Source: an uncultured Collinsella sp. (GTDB lineage Bacteria; Actinomycetota; Coriobacteriia; Coriobacteriales; Coriobacteriaceae). Taken from it: 8,449 nt of DNA. Positions 1 to 5,838 of this stretch are shown one piece after another (position 1 is the stretch's first letter; each line of letters begins with the position of its first letter). Position numbers and translations under genes: made by a program. The notes under the pieces were generated by a model. It saw only the letters and a program-made list of their open reading frames with translations. It was not told the DNA's origin and made no database searches. The DNA lies in NCBI GenBank assembly GCA_900552185.1, contig URYT01000072.1, forward strand, positions 1 to 8,449. The letters are read 5' to 3'.

Positions 1-210
1 GGCCTGTCCGGCGTCGGAATGGCCTCCTCGTTCGCGATGGTCAGCCCGATCCTTGCGATTGATCCACTGATCGACATGGGCCGTACCTGGCTGAATGTTA
101 CCGGATCGATTGTCAATGCTCTGATCGTTGACAAACGTGTCGGCACCTTTGACGCGAAGGCTTATCAAGACATGAGCCTCAAGCAGGAGAAATCAAAGTC
201 CAAGGGCTGA
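1..210 (+). CDS. Dicarboxylate/amino acid:cation symporter (DAACS family), C-terminal fragment
   Basis: This is the last 69 codons of a gene that begins before the window; the frame is open from base 1 and ends in TGA at 208-210. The segment DMGRTWLNVTGS (fragment residues 25-36) matches the TM8 signature of the glutamate/dicarboxylate symporter family, where the Asp, Arg, Thr and Asn bind substrate and sodium. These are inner-membrane secondary transporters that take up acidic or other amino acids with Na+ or H+. The tail after the last membrane segment is short and lysine-rich (KQEKSKSKG), as expected for a cytoplasmic C-terminus. The signature normally ends NVxGD; here the final residue is Ser (codon 106-108). 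From memory, that form and the IDPLIDMGRT context recall cystine-type (TcyP-like) members, but substrate cannot be settled from the fragment. No terminator separates it from the next gene 47 nt away, so co-transcription is possible. Confidence 0.85.
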   Translation, partial: GLSGVGMASSFAMVSPILAIDPLIDMGRTWLNVTGSIVNALIVDKRVGTFDAKAYQDMSLKQEKSKSKG

Positions 211-243
211 ACAAAAGGCAGCCTGACAATCAATCTAAACAGG

Positions 244-250
244 AAAGAGG
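244..250 (+). promoter_or_regulatory. Ribosome binding site of the TSCPD gene
   Basis: AAAGAGG lies 7 nt upstream of ATG 258 and fixes that start. No promoter or terminator is evident in the 47-nt gap. Confidence 0.6.
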
Positions 251-257
251 AATCCGT

Positions 258-512
258 ATGCATTGTGAATACACACCAGAGGGCGTCTGCCCGTCGAAGC
301 TTGAATTTGATCTCGACGGCGACGTTGTGACAAACATCAAATTTACAGATGGCTGCGACGGCAATCTCAAGGCTATCTCCAAGCTGGTCGAGGGCGCTCC
401 CGCCGATCGCGTAATCGAGGTTCTCGCCGGTAATACCTGCGGTATGAAAAAGACCTCCTGCGCCGACCAGCTTACGCGCGCTATCGAGGCCGCTCGCGCC
501 GAGATCGCCTAA
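258..512 (+). CDS. TSCPD domain-containing small cysteine-rich protein (TIGR03905-like)
   Basis: An 84-residue protein that resembles the short stand-alone TSCPD family found in anaerobes (TIGR03905-type), related to a C-terminal domain of some ribonucleotide reductases. Cysteines are at 3, 11, 33, 61 and 68. The ones in the EGVCP, DGCDGN, GNTCG and TSCADQL contexts are the family-like four and could bind metal or form a redox centre. There is no signal peptide or membrane segment, so it should be cytoplasmic. The biochemical role of the family is unknown to me. The start is well supported by AAAGAGG 7 nt upstream. Its TAA stop overlaps the ATG of the lipoprotein gene by one base (TAATG, 510-514), so the two are probably translationally coupled. 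Family assignment is good; function is open. Confidence 0.82.
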   Translation: MHCEYTPEGVCPSKLEFDLDGDVVTNIKFTDGCDGNLKAISKLVEGAPADRVIEVLAGNTCGMKKTSCADQLTRAIEAARAEIA

Positions 513-1723
513 TGGGTATCGCCGATCACATCAAGAACGGAATATCGCGTCGCGGCTTTGTACTCGGTGGGGCTGCCGCGGGCGCTGCCACGGTGCTTGC
601 CGGATGCTCGAAAAAAACGGGTACCAGCGATGATGCCGCCGGCGAGCCGCAGGTTATCAAGGACGATTCCAAAATCATCTCGATTACGGATGAGTATGAG
701 GCTGTCGACATCGATCTTGAGCCGGCGTCATCGTGGACGCTGCCTCTGGGTACGCTGCTGTACTACTGCGACGGCGATTACGCCGCGGCGATGATGGCGC
801 CCGCATCGGCACTGCACGCCAACACACTCGGCGTGCTCAACCTGGGCGATGGCTCGCTTACCACATTAATCGAGGATCCTATCGAGGGCACGGGATACGC
901 ATTCTACGATGTCCGTGCCGGCGACGGCGTATTCGCGTGGGTTGAGATGAACTTTGCCAATTCATCGTGGAAGCTCTACGCTCAAAATCTGTCGGGCGCT
1001 TCGCTCTCTGGCGACGTGGTTGAGCTCGATCGAGGTGGCAAGGACTATGATCCGCCCCTGTTCACGGCGTTCGGGTCATCAGTCATCTGGTATAAAATGC
1101 CTTCGGCAGGCGGCAATAAAACGAGTAGTGATTCGTTTTGCTATCGTCGCTCGCTTGATGAATCCAAGGCCGAGGTAATTTGGAAATCGACGGGCCGCTT
1201 TGCATCGGCCCCGCGCGCGAGCGACGGCATTTTGACCATCTCGCCGCGTGTCCGCAACGACGAGGGCGTCTACTACGGCATAACGGCAATCGATCTGACC
1301 GACGGCAACAACACCAAACGTGCCCAGCTAGTTCTTCCCTCGTCAGTCTCGCCTTTCGAGGCCGTATATATGGGCGATACCTTCGTGTTTTCTATCGAGG
1401 CGACCTATAGTGGCGTGGGCAGCCTGGGCAACATGGGCACGTATATCGGTAATGAGGGAGGGCCGTATCTCTTCCTGTCCCGCGAGCCGCTTGCATGTGC
1501 GGCTGGCAAGAAGAATAAATACCTTGTTAAGGTACAGGCGTCGCATTTCCTGATCGACACCTCTGCCAAGACCTATGGCTCGCTGCTGTCGCCCGACCGC
1601 GCTTTGGAGTATGGCGATTATCCAGCTACGGCGGGAAAGTCGGACTCATTCCTTACGTACGCCACGGTGCGCAACAGCCAGGGTATACCAGAGACGGTCA
1701 CTGCACGCCTATTCTCTCTTTAA
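512..1723 (+). CDS. Tat-exported lipoprotein, possibly beta-propeller-like, function unknown
   Basis: A 403-residue protein. The N-terminus has a twin-arginine motif (S12-R13-R14-G15-F16-V17), a hydrophobic Ala/Gly-rich stretch (18-30) and a lipobox LAGC with Cys32. It should be exported folded by Tat, lipidated at Cys32 and anchored on the outer face of the membrane. A flexible Ser/Thr/Asp-rich linker follows. The body (about 65-403) has no membrane segment and is rich in short beta-like units ending in aromatic strands, for example GVFAWVEMNF, GSSVIWYKMP and DTFVFSIEA. That pattern would fit a beta-propeller, but no blade consensus is clear enough to name a family. I see no catalytic motif. 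The ATG overlaps the stop of the TSCPD gene and has only a poor Shine-Dalgarno site, which suggests reinitiation by ribosomes finishing the upstream gene. A solute-sensing or envelope role is only a guess. Confidence 0.8.
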   Translation: MGIADHIKNGISRRGFVLGGAAAGAATVLAGCSKKTGTSDDAAGEPQVIKDDSKIISITDEYEAVDIDLEPASSWTLPLGTLLYYCDGDYAAAMMAPASALHANTLGVLNLGDGSLTTLIEDPIEGTGYAFYDVRAGDGVFAWVEMNFANSSWKLYAQNLSGASLSGDVVELDRGGKDYDPPLFTAFGSSVIWYKMPSAGGNKTSSDSFCYRRSLDESKAEVIWKSTGRFASAPRASDGILTISPRVRNDEGVYYGITAIDLTDGNNTKRAQLVLPSSVSPFEAVYMGDTFVFSIEATYSGVGSLGNMGTYIGNEGGPYLFLSREPLACAAGKKNKYLVKVQASHFLIDTSAKTYGSLLSPDRALEYGDYPATAGKSDSFLTYATVRNSQGIPETVTARLFSL

Positions 1724-1782
1724 GCTTAGAGGGGTTAAAAAGGCGCCAACAGGGGAATAAACGCGTTGTAATTGTGAGTACC

Positions 1783-1821
1783 GCCCGCCGAGCTGCCGCG
1801 TCATAGCGGCATCCGGCGGGC
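1783..1821 (+). terminator. Strong intergenic hairpin, possible terminator without a good T-tract
   Basis: An 8-bp outer stem, GCCCGCCG (1783-1790) with CGGCGGGC (1814-1821), encloses a second 6-bp stem, TGCCGC (1794-1799) with GCGGCA (1806-1811), around a 6-nt loop. The fold would be very stable. The downstream bases (TCAGGTGCGTTAAAA) are not a T-run, so it is an atypical terminator at best. Its position 60 nt after the lipoprotein stop and about 56 nt before the response regulator start suits a boundary between transcription units. Confidence 0.45.
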
Positions 1822-1831
1822 TCAGGTGCGT

Positions 1832-1837
1832 TAAAAT
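1832..1837 (+). promoter_or_regulatory. Possible -10 element for the two-component operon
   Basis: TAAAAT matches the -10 consensus at five of six positions. It sits just after the hairpin and about 40 nt before the response regulator ATG. There is no recognisable -35 at the right distance, which would fall inside the hairpin. Weak support. Confidence 0.25.
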
Positions 1838-1862
1838 GGGCTTGTTCTTAGCTAATTGAGAC

Positions 1863-1869
1863 AGGGGGG
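1863..1869 (+). promoter_or_regulatory. Ribosome binding site that fixes the response regulator start
   Basis: AGGGGGG ends 7 nt before ATG 1877. The in-frame TTG at 1856 lies upstream of this site and cannot be served by it, so ATG 1877 is the start. Confidence 0.65.
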
Positions 1870-1876
1870 CCGTGTT

Positions 1877-2599
1877 ATGGCTTCAGATGCAAAAAAGATT
1901 CTGCTGGTCGAGGATGAGAAGGCAATCCGTGACGCCGTCGCTGCCTATCTCGAGCGCGAAGGCTACTGGGTTGTGGGCGTCGGCGACGGTCAGTCCGCGA
2001 TCGAGGAGTTCGAGAAGCATCAGTTCGACCTGGTCGTGCTCGACCTTATGCTCCCCAAGATTCCCGGCGAGCGCGTTTGCCGCACCATTCGCGATACCTC
2101 GGATGTCCCCATCATCATGCTGACGGCTAAGGGCGAGATCGAGGACCGTATTATCGGTCTTGAGCTCGGCGCCGATGACTATCTGATTAAGCCGTTCTCG
2201 CCGCGCGAGCTCGTCGCCCGCGTTCGTGCTCTGTTCCGCCGTGCCCATCAGGCCGACGAGCCCGCCGTCGAGGTGCTCGACTTCGGCGATCTGGTCATCG
2301 ATATCTCGGGCCACAAGATCTTGGTCGAGGGCAAGGAAGTCGATCTGACGGCTTCCGAGTTCAAGCTGCTCACCACGCTTGCCCGCCATCCCGGCCGTGT
2401 GTATAACCGCATGGAGCTGGTCGAGAAAGTGCTCGGGTATGACTTTGAGGGCTATGAGCGCACCATCGATAGCCACGTGAAGAATCTTCGCGCCAAGCTG
2501 GGCGATGATCCCAAGAAGCCCAAGTGGCTCTACACCGTCCATGGTGTCGGCTATCGCTTCGAGGCTCCGGCCAAGACCGATAAGTCGGACGAGAAATAG
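1877..2599 (+). CDS. OmpR/PhoB-family response regulator transcription factor
   Basis: A 240-residue two-domain regulator. The receiver domain (about 7-120) has the acidic pocket E12-D13, the phosphoacceptor D56 in VVLDLMLP, the switch residues T83 and Y102, and the conserved K105 in the KPF motif. The C-terminal winged-helix DNA-binding domain (about 133-230) has the family pattern LTASEFKLL, the recognition-helix segment ERTIDSHVKNLRAKL, and the wing ending VHGVGYRFE. On phosphorylation by its kinase it should dimerise and bind direct repeats near target promoters. The start is ATG 1877, chosen because AGGGGGG lies 7 nt upstream; an in-frame TTG 21 bases earlier would add residues that do not fit the family. 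The partner kinase gene begins 11 nt after the stop. No orthologous name can be given because regulators of this class are too alike. Confidence 0.95.
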   Translation: MASDAKKILLVEDEKAIRDAVAAYLEREGYWVVGVGDGQSAIEEFEKHQFDLVVLDLMLPKIPGERVCRTIRDTSDVPIIMLTAKGEIEDRIIGLELGADDYLIKPFSPRELVARVRALFRRAHQADEPAVEVLDFGDLVIDISGHKILVEGKEVDLTASEFKLLTTLARHPGRVYNRMELVEKVLGYDFEGYERTIDSHVKNLRAKLGDDPKKPKWLYTVHGVGYRFEAPAKTDKSDEK

Positions 2600-2610
2600 G
2601 GAAATCACAT

Positions 2611-4176
2611 ATGACACCTGCGCGCTTTGAAATCGGACAAAAGCACAAGCAGGAGAGCGAGGCGGGTTCCAAGGCTAGTTGGAACACGCCTCGTTCCGAT
2701 TCACGGCCAACGATGAGCTATCCCTCGCGCATGGCACTTGCTTTTGCTCTGACATCGCTCATGACGGTATTGGTGCTGGTGGGCGTTGTCTCTGTTGTGT
2801 GGGGCACGGTCTTTTCGGATTACACACGCTCCAATATCGTCGAAATCGCAAATTCCGCTGCCGAGAAGTTGGCAACCTCATATGAGGAAAACGGCTCTTG
2901 GACCGCGGGAGAACTGCGCACGGTCGCAACGTCGAGTTTGGTTTCCGACGATCTGGGTATGCAGGTCGTCAATAAAAAGGGCGTGATCGTTTATGACGAT
3001 TCCTGGCCCTCGGCAAGCGCCACCGCCGATGTACGCGAAAACCAGGCTACGACCGACGACACGAGCGGCAAGAGGGCATCGCATAGCCCGGTCTCGTCTG
3101 CTCCAACCGACTCCGATAGCGTTGCTAACGTCGAGATTGTAACGTCTTCCGGCGAGCATGTCGGACAGGTAAAGCTGTGGGCCATCGGCTCCGACGCTCT
3201 GCTCACCAAGGCGGACTCTGCGTTTAGGGAGAAGACCTTTAACGCCATGGCCCTCGCCGCGGTTGTTGCAATCTGCATTTCGGTCGTTATCGGATCGCTC
3301 GTGTCGCGCATGCTCACCAAGCCGATTCATCGCATCACCAGTACCGCAAAGCAAATCCGTGACGGCGACCTGTCGGCTCGCACGGGACTGCGCGGTGATG
3401 ACGAGATCGATCAGCTGGGTGAGACCTTCGATGAGATGGCCACTTCGCTCGAGAAGGATATGAAACACGAGAAGCGCCTGACCTCAGACGTTGCACACGA
3501 GCTTCGCACGCCGCTTATGGCCATGCTCGCAACGGTCGAGGCCATGCAGGATGGCGTGTATCCCACCGACGATGAGCATTTGGAGACCGTTGCTTCCGAG
3601 ACGCGTCGCCTGGCTCGTCTGGTGCAGCAGATGCTCGACCTGTCGCGCATGGAAAACAGCACGGCTCCGCTCAACCTTGAGCCGGTGGACATGGTTCCTT
3701 TCGTGCGTTCCATCGTTAATGCCCAGGAGCGCCTGTTTGTCGACCGCGATCTGCGCCTGCGTTTTGCGGACGAGACCCAGGGTCACGACGATGTCGTCGA
3801 GGCCGATCCCGACATGATCACGCAATGTGTTATCAACCTCATGAGCAACGCCATGCGCTACACCCCCGAGGGCGGTTGGGTCGTGGTGTCGGTGCTCAGT
3901 GACCGCAAGCACGTCAGCATTGCCGTTTCTGATACCGGCATCGGTATTGCCAAGGACGATTTGTCGCGCATCTTCGGGCGGTTTTGGCGCGCCGATGCCA
4001 GCCGCGCCCGCGAAGCTGGCGGCCTGGGCGTTGGCCTCGCCGTGACCAAGCAGATCGTCGAGCGTCACCATGGCTACATATCCGTGGAGTCGGAGCTTGG
4101 AAAGGGTACGACTTTTACAATTCATCTGCCCCGCGAGCACACGGCAGACGCGGCATCTACTACAATGGAGCACTAG
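2611..4176 (+). CDS. HAMP-containing membrane sensor histidine kinase
   Basis: A 521-residue class I sensor kinase, partner of the regulator just upstream. It has an unusual charged N-terminal extension of about 40 residues, TM1 (about 41-66), an extracytoplasmic sensor region (about 67-210), TM2 (about 212-231) and a HAMP linker (about 230-285). The HisKA domain carries the phosphorylated H296 in DVAHELRTPL. The ATPase domain has the N box N413 (NLMSNAMRYTPEGG), G1 box DTGIGI (441-446), F box IFGRFWR and G2 box GGLGVG (470-475). All catalytic residues are present. The sensor region contains a Ser/Thr/Asp-rich low-complexity stretch (about 131-170) that looks unstructured. Start ATG 2611 is supported by AGGGA 8 nt upstream; the internal ATG at 2713, right before TM1, has no Shine-Dalgarno site. 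The signal sensed is unknown. Confidence 0.95.
   Translation: MTPARFEIGQKHKQESEAGSKASWNTPRSDSRPTMSYPSRMALAFALTSLMTVLVLVGVVSVVWGTVFSDYTRSNIVEIANSAAEKLATSYEENGSWTAGELRTVATSSLVSDDLGMQVVNKKGVIVYDDSWPSASATADVRENQATTDDTSGKRASHSPVSSAPTDSDSVANVEIVTSSGEHVGQVKLWAIGSDALLTKADSAFREKTFNAMALAAVVAICISVVIGSLVSRMLTKPIHRITSTAKQIRDGDLSARTGLRGDDEIDQLGETFDEMATSLEKDMKHEKRLTSDVAHELRTPLMAMLATVEAMQDGVYPTDDEHLETVASETRRLARLVQQMLDLSRMENSTAPLNLEPVDMVPFVRSIVNAQERLFVDRDLRLRFADETQGHDDVVEADPDMITQCVINLMSNAMRYTPEGGWVVVSVLSDRKHVSIAVSDTGIGIAKDDLSRIFGRFWRADASRAREAGGLGVGLAVTKQIVERHHGYISVESELGKGTTFTIHLPREHTADAASTTMEH
4161..4166 (+). promoter_or_regulatory. Possible -10 element upstream of purC
   Basis: TACAAT, inside the last codons of the kinase gene, is five of six to the -10 consensus. 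It would give a leader of roughly 110 nt before the purC GTG. No convincing -35 precedes it, so support is weak. Confidence 0.25.
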
Positions 4177-4234
4177 CTTTTCGCTATTCGGTGAAGGAGG
4201 GGCCGCGTCCCTGCCGCTCCGAGTTTGCGAAAAC

Positions 4235-4254
4235 ATGCGGGAAAGAACCCGCAT
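4235..4254 (+). terminator. Small hairpin in the kinase-purC gap
   Basis: A perfect 7-bp stem, ATGCGGG (4235-4241) with CCCGCAT (4248-4254), closes an AAAGAA loop and is followed by TTTCTGT. It could be a weak terminator for the two-component operon or a leader structure 31 nt upstream of the purC start. The T-tract is short, so read-through is likely. Confidence 0.4.
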
Positions 4255-4271
4255 TTCTGTCGTATTTAGGT

Positions 4272-4277
4272 AAGGAG
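4272..4277 (+). promoter_or_regulatory. Ribosome binding site that fixes the purC start
   Basis: AAGGAG lies 8 nt before GTG 4286. The in-frame GTG at 4277 overlaps this site and the ATG at 4295 is 17 nt away, so GTG 4286 is preferred. Confidence 0.7.
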
Positions 4278-4285
4278 TGACTCAC

Positions 4286-5173
4286 GTGACAACGATGGAG
4301 CGTCGTCCGGATTCCCGTGGCAAGGTTCGTGATATTTACGATGCCGGTGAAAACCTGCTGATGGTCGCCACCGACCGCATTTCTGCGTTCGACTTCATTC
4401 TTCCCGACGAGATTCCGTTTAAGGGAGAGGTACTCAATCGCATCTCGGCATTCTGGTTCGATAAGTTTGCCGACATCGTCCCCAACCATCTCGTTTCCAT
4501 CGACCCGGCGGATTTCCCCGAGGAGTTTGCTGAGTATCGTGACTACCTCGCTGGCCGCGCCATGCTGGTTAAGAAGGCCCAGACGATTCCTATCGAGTGC
4601 ATCGTCCGCGGCTATCTGACCGGTTCGGGCAAGAAGACCTACGACGAGAACGGCACCGTCTGCGGCATCCAGCTGCCTGAGGGCCTGACCGAGGCTTCCA
4701 AGCTTCCTGAGCCGCTGTTCACGCCGTCCACGAAGGCCGAGATCGGTGACCACGACGAGAACATCTCGTTCGAGCGTTGCTGCGAGATCGTGGGCGAGGA
4801 CATCGCCACGCAGATTCGTGACCTTTCCCTCAAGATCTACAAGGCTGCCGCCGAGTACGCCGCGACCCGTGGCATCATCATTGCCGACACCAAGTTCGAG
4901 TTTGGTGTCATCGATGGCAAGGTCACGCTGATCGACGAGTGTCTCACGCCCGACTCCAGCCGTTTCTGGCCTGCTGCCAGCTACGAGGAGGGCAAGATCC
5001 AGCCTAGCTACGACAAGCAATTCGTCCGCAATTGGCTCAAGGCCAACTGGGATATGACGGGGGAGACCCCGCACCTGCCCGCCGAGGTCATCGATGGCAC
5101 GTCCGAGCGCTATCGCGAGGCCTTCCAGATCATCACGGGCTCCCAGTTCACAAGCATGAAGGAGAACGCATAA
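4286..5173 (+). CDS. purC: Phosphoribosylaminoimidazole-succinocarboxamide synthase (SAICAR synthetase)
   Basis: A 295-residue cytoplasmic enzyme that joins CAIR and L-aspartate with ATP hydrolysis to make SAICAR, the eighth step of de novo IMP synthesis. Family signatures are complete: the N-terminal GKVRDIY nucleotide-binding motif (12-18), DRISAFD (30-36), the IECIVRGYLTGSG signature (103-115), and the LIDECLTPDSSRFW signature (215-228) containing metal- and substrate-binding acidic residues. Length is typical of the long (about 290-300 residue) form. The GTG start is chosen by its AAGGAG site. No other pur genes are in the window, so this copy stands outside a purine cluster here. The next gene starts directly after its stop codon, so the two are probably co-transcribed; the reason for the pairing is not obvious. 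Confidence 0.97.
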   Translation: MTTMERRPDSRGKVRDIYDAGENLLMVATDRISAFDFILPDEIPFKGEVLNRISAFWFDKFADIVPNHLVSIDPADFPEEFAEYRDYLAGRAMLVKKAQTIPIECIVRGYLTGSGKKTYDENGTVCGIQLPEGLTEASKLPEPLFTPSTKAEIGDHDENISFERCCEIVGEDIATQIRDLSLKIYKAAAEYAATRGIIIADTKFEFGVIDGKVTLIDECLTPDSSRFWPAASYEEGKIQPSYDKQFVRNWLKANWDMTGETPHLPAEVIDGTSERYREAFQIITGSQFTSMKENA

Positions 5174-5749
5174 GTGAGTACCCGTAGCGCCACGAACAAG
5201 CGCACGCAATCCCACGAAGTTACCGGGGTTGCGCGCAAGTCTGCCGCATCTGCTAAGCCCGCCCGCCAAGCAGCGAGCTCCGTTCGCGTCGTGCCGGCTT
5301 CGTCTAAGGCACGCCGCAAAGAGCTCGAGAAGGGCGAGAACCTCGAGGGCCTCTCTAAAGAGGAGAAGCGCGCCCGCAAGGCTAAGCAGCGCGCCAAGGA
5401 GGACCGCATCTATACGGTGTCGAATATCCTCCTCAAGCAGGACGAGGACTACACCAAGCGCCGTCGCATCTGGTGGATTGTGCTCGCCATTGGCATGGTG
5501 CTCGTCGTGGCAATTTGGGCCTCGCTGTACTTCGCTCCCGCTGGCATGGTGTCCAGCCCTGTCCAGATGGTCGGCATTGTTTTGTCCTACGTCATCATTT
5601 TGGGCGACTTTATCTATGACTTCGCTCGTATTCGTCCCTTGCGCAACATGTACCGCGCGCAGGCCGAGGGCATGTCCGAGAACAAGCTCAACGCTCTTAT
5701 TGAGCGCGCGGCTGCCGAGGAGGACAAGAAGGACTCCAAGAAGAAGTAG
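5174..5749 (+). CDS. Two-TM membrane protein with lysine-rich N-terminus, function unknown
   Basis: A 191-residue protein. Residues 1-98 are strongly basic and Ala/Lys/Arg/Glu-rich, with a likely helical or coiled stretch (about 45-78, including KEEKRARKAKQRAKEDR). Two membrane segments follow, about 99-120 (starting IWWIVLAIG) and about 130-148 (ending IILGDFIYDF). The tail is charged and ends DKKDSKKK. By the positive-inside rule both ends should be cytoplasmic, with a short outer loop. I recognise no domain. The GTG start follows the purC TAA without any gap and has AAGGAG 9 nt upstream within the end of purC. The terminator at 5780-5810 closes the unit. Basic N-termini of this type are often poorly conserved; the membrane pair is the part likely to identify homologues. 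Confidence 0.8.
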   Translation: MSTRSATNKRTQSHEVTGVARKSAASAKPARQAASSVRVVPASSKARRKELEKGENLEGLSKEEKRARKAKQRAKEDRIYTVSNILLKQDEDYTKRRRIWWIVLAIGMVLVVAIWASLYFAPAGMVSSPVQMVGIVLSYVIILGDFIYDFARIRPLRNMYRAQAEGMSENKLNALIERAAAEEDKKDSKKK

Positions 5750-5779
5750 CGTTTGCATACATACTTATCGCTAAGATAT

Positions 5780-5810
5780 AAGGCGCGTCGTTTTTGCGGC
5801 GCGCCTTTTT
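5780..5810 (+). terminator. Intrinsic terminator of the purC unit
   Basis: AAGGCGCG (5780-5787) pairs with CGCGCCTT (5800-5807). Three more inner pairs are possible, including one G-U, around a T-rich loop. The 3' arm runs straight into TTTTT (5806-5810). This is a textbook Rho-independent terminator. Confidence 0.9.
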
Positions 5811-5828
5811 ACTGTTCTATAGATAGAT

Positions 5829-5834
5829 GGAGTG
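5829..5834 (+). promoter_or_regulatory. Ribosome binding site that fixes the aminopeptidase start
   Basis: GGAGTG lies just before ATG 5839 (6 nt from the GGAG core). The ATG at 5827 precedes this site and has no Shine-Dalgarno site of its own. Confidence 0.55.
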
Positions 5835-5838
5835 GCAC

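Noticed and set aside
1883..2617. Long minus-strand open frame opposite the response regulator
   Set aside because: It mirrors the codon bias of the real gene; the + strand product has complete receiver and winged-helix motifs.
4177..4285. Purine or other riboswitch before purC
   Set aside because: None of the conserved purine-riboswitch core elements is visible; only small hairpins are seen.
4184..5758. Very long (524-codon) minus-strand open frame opposite purC and the membrane protein
   Set aside because: GC-rich shadow frame: its translation is a Leu/Gly/Arg/Val-rich string without domains, and both + strand genes have ribosome sites and, for purC, full family motifs.
5818..5823. TATAGA as a -10 for the aminopeptidase gene
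   Set aside because: The only matching -35 (TTGCGG) falls inside the terminator stem, and the start site would almost touch the ATG.
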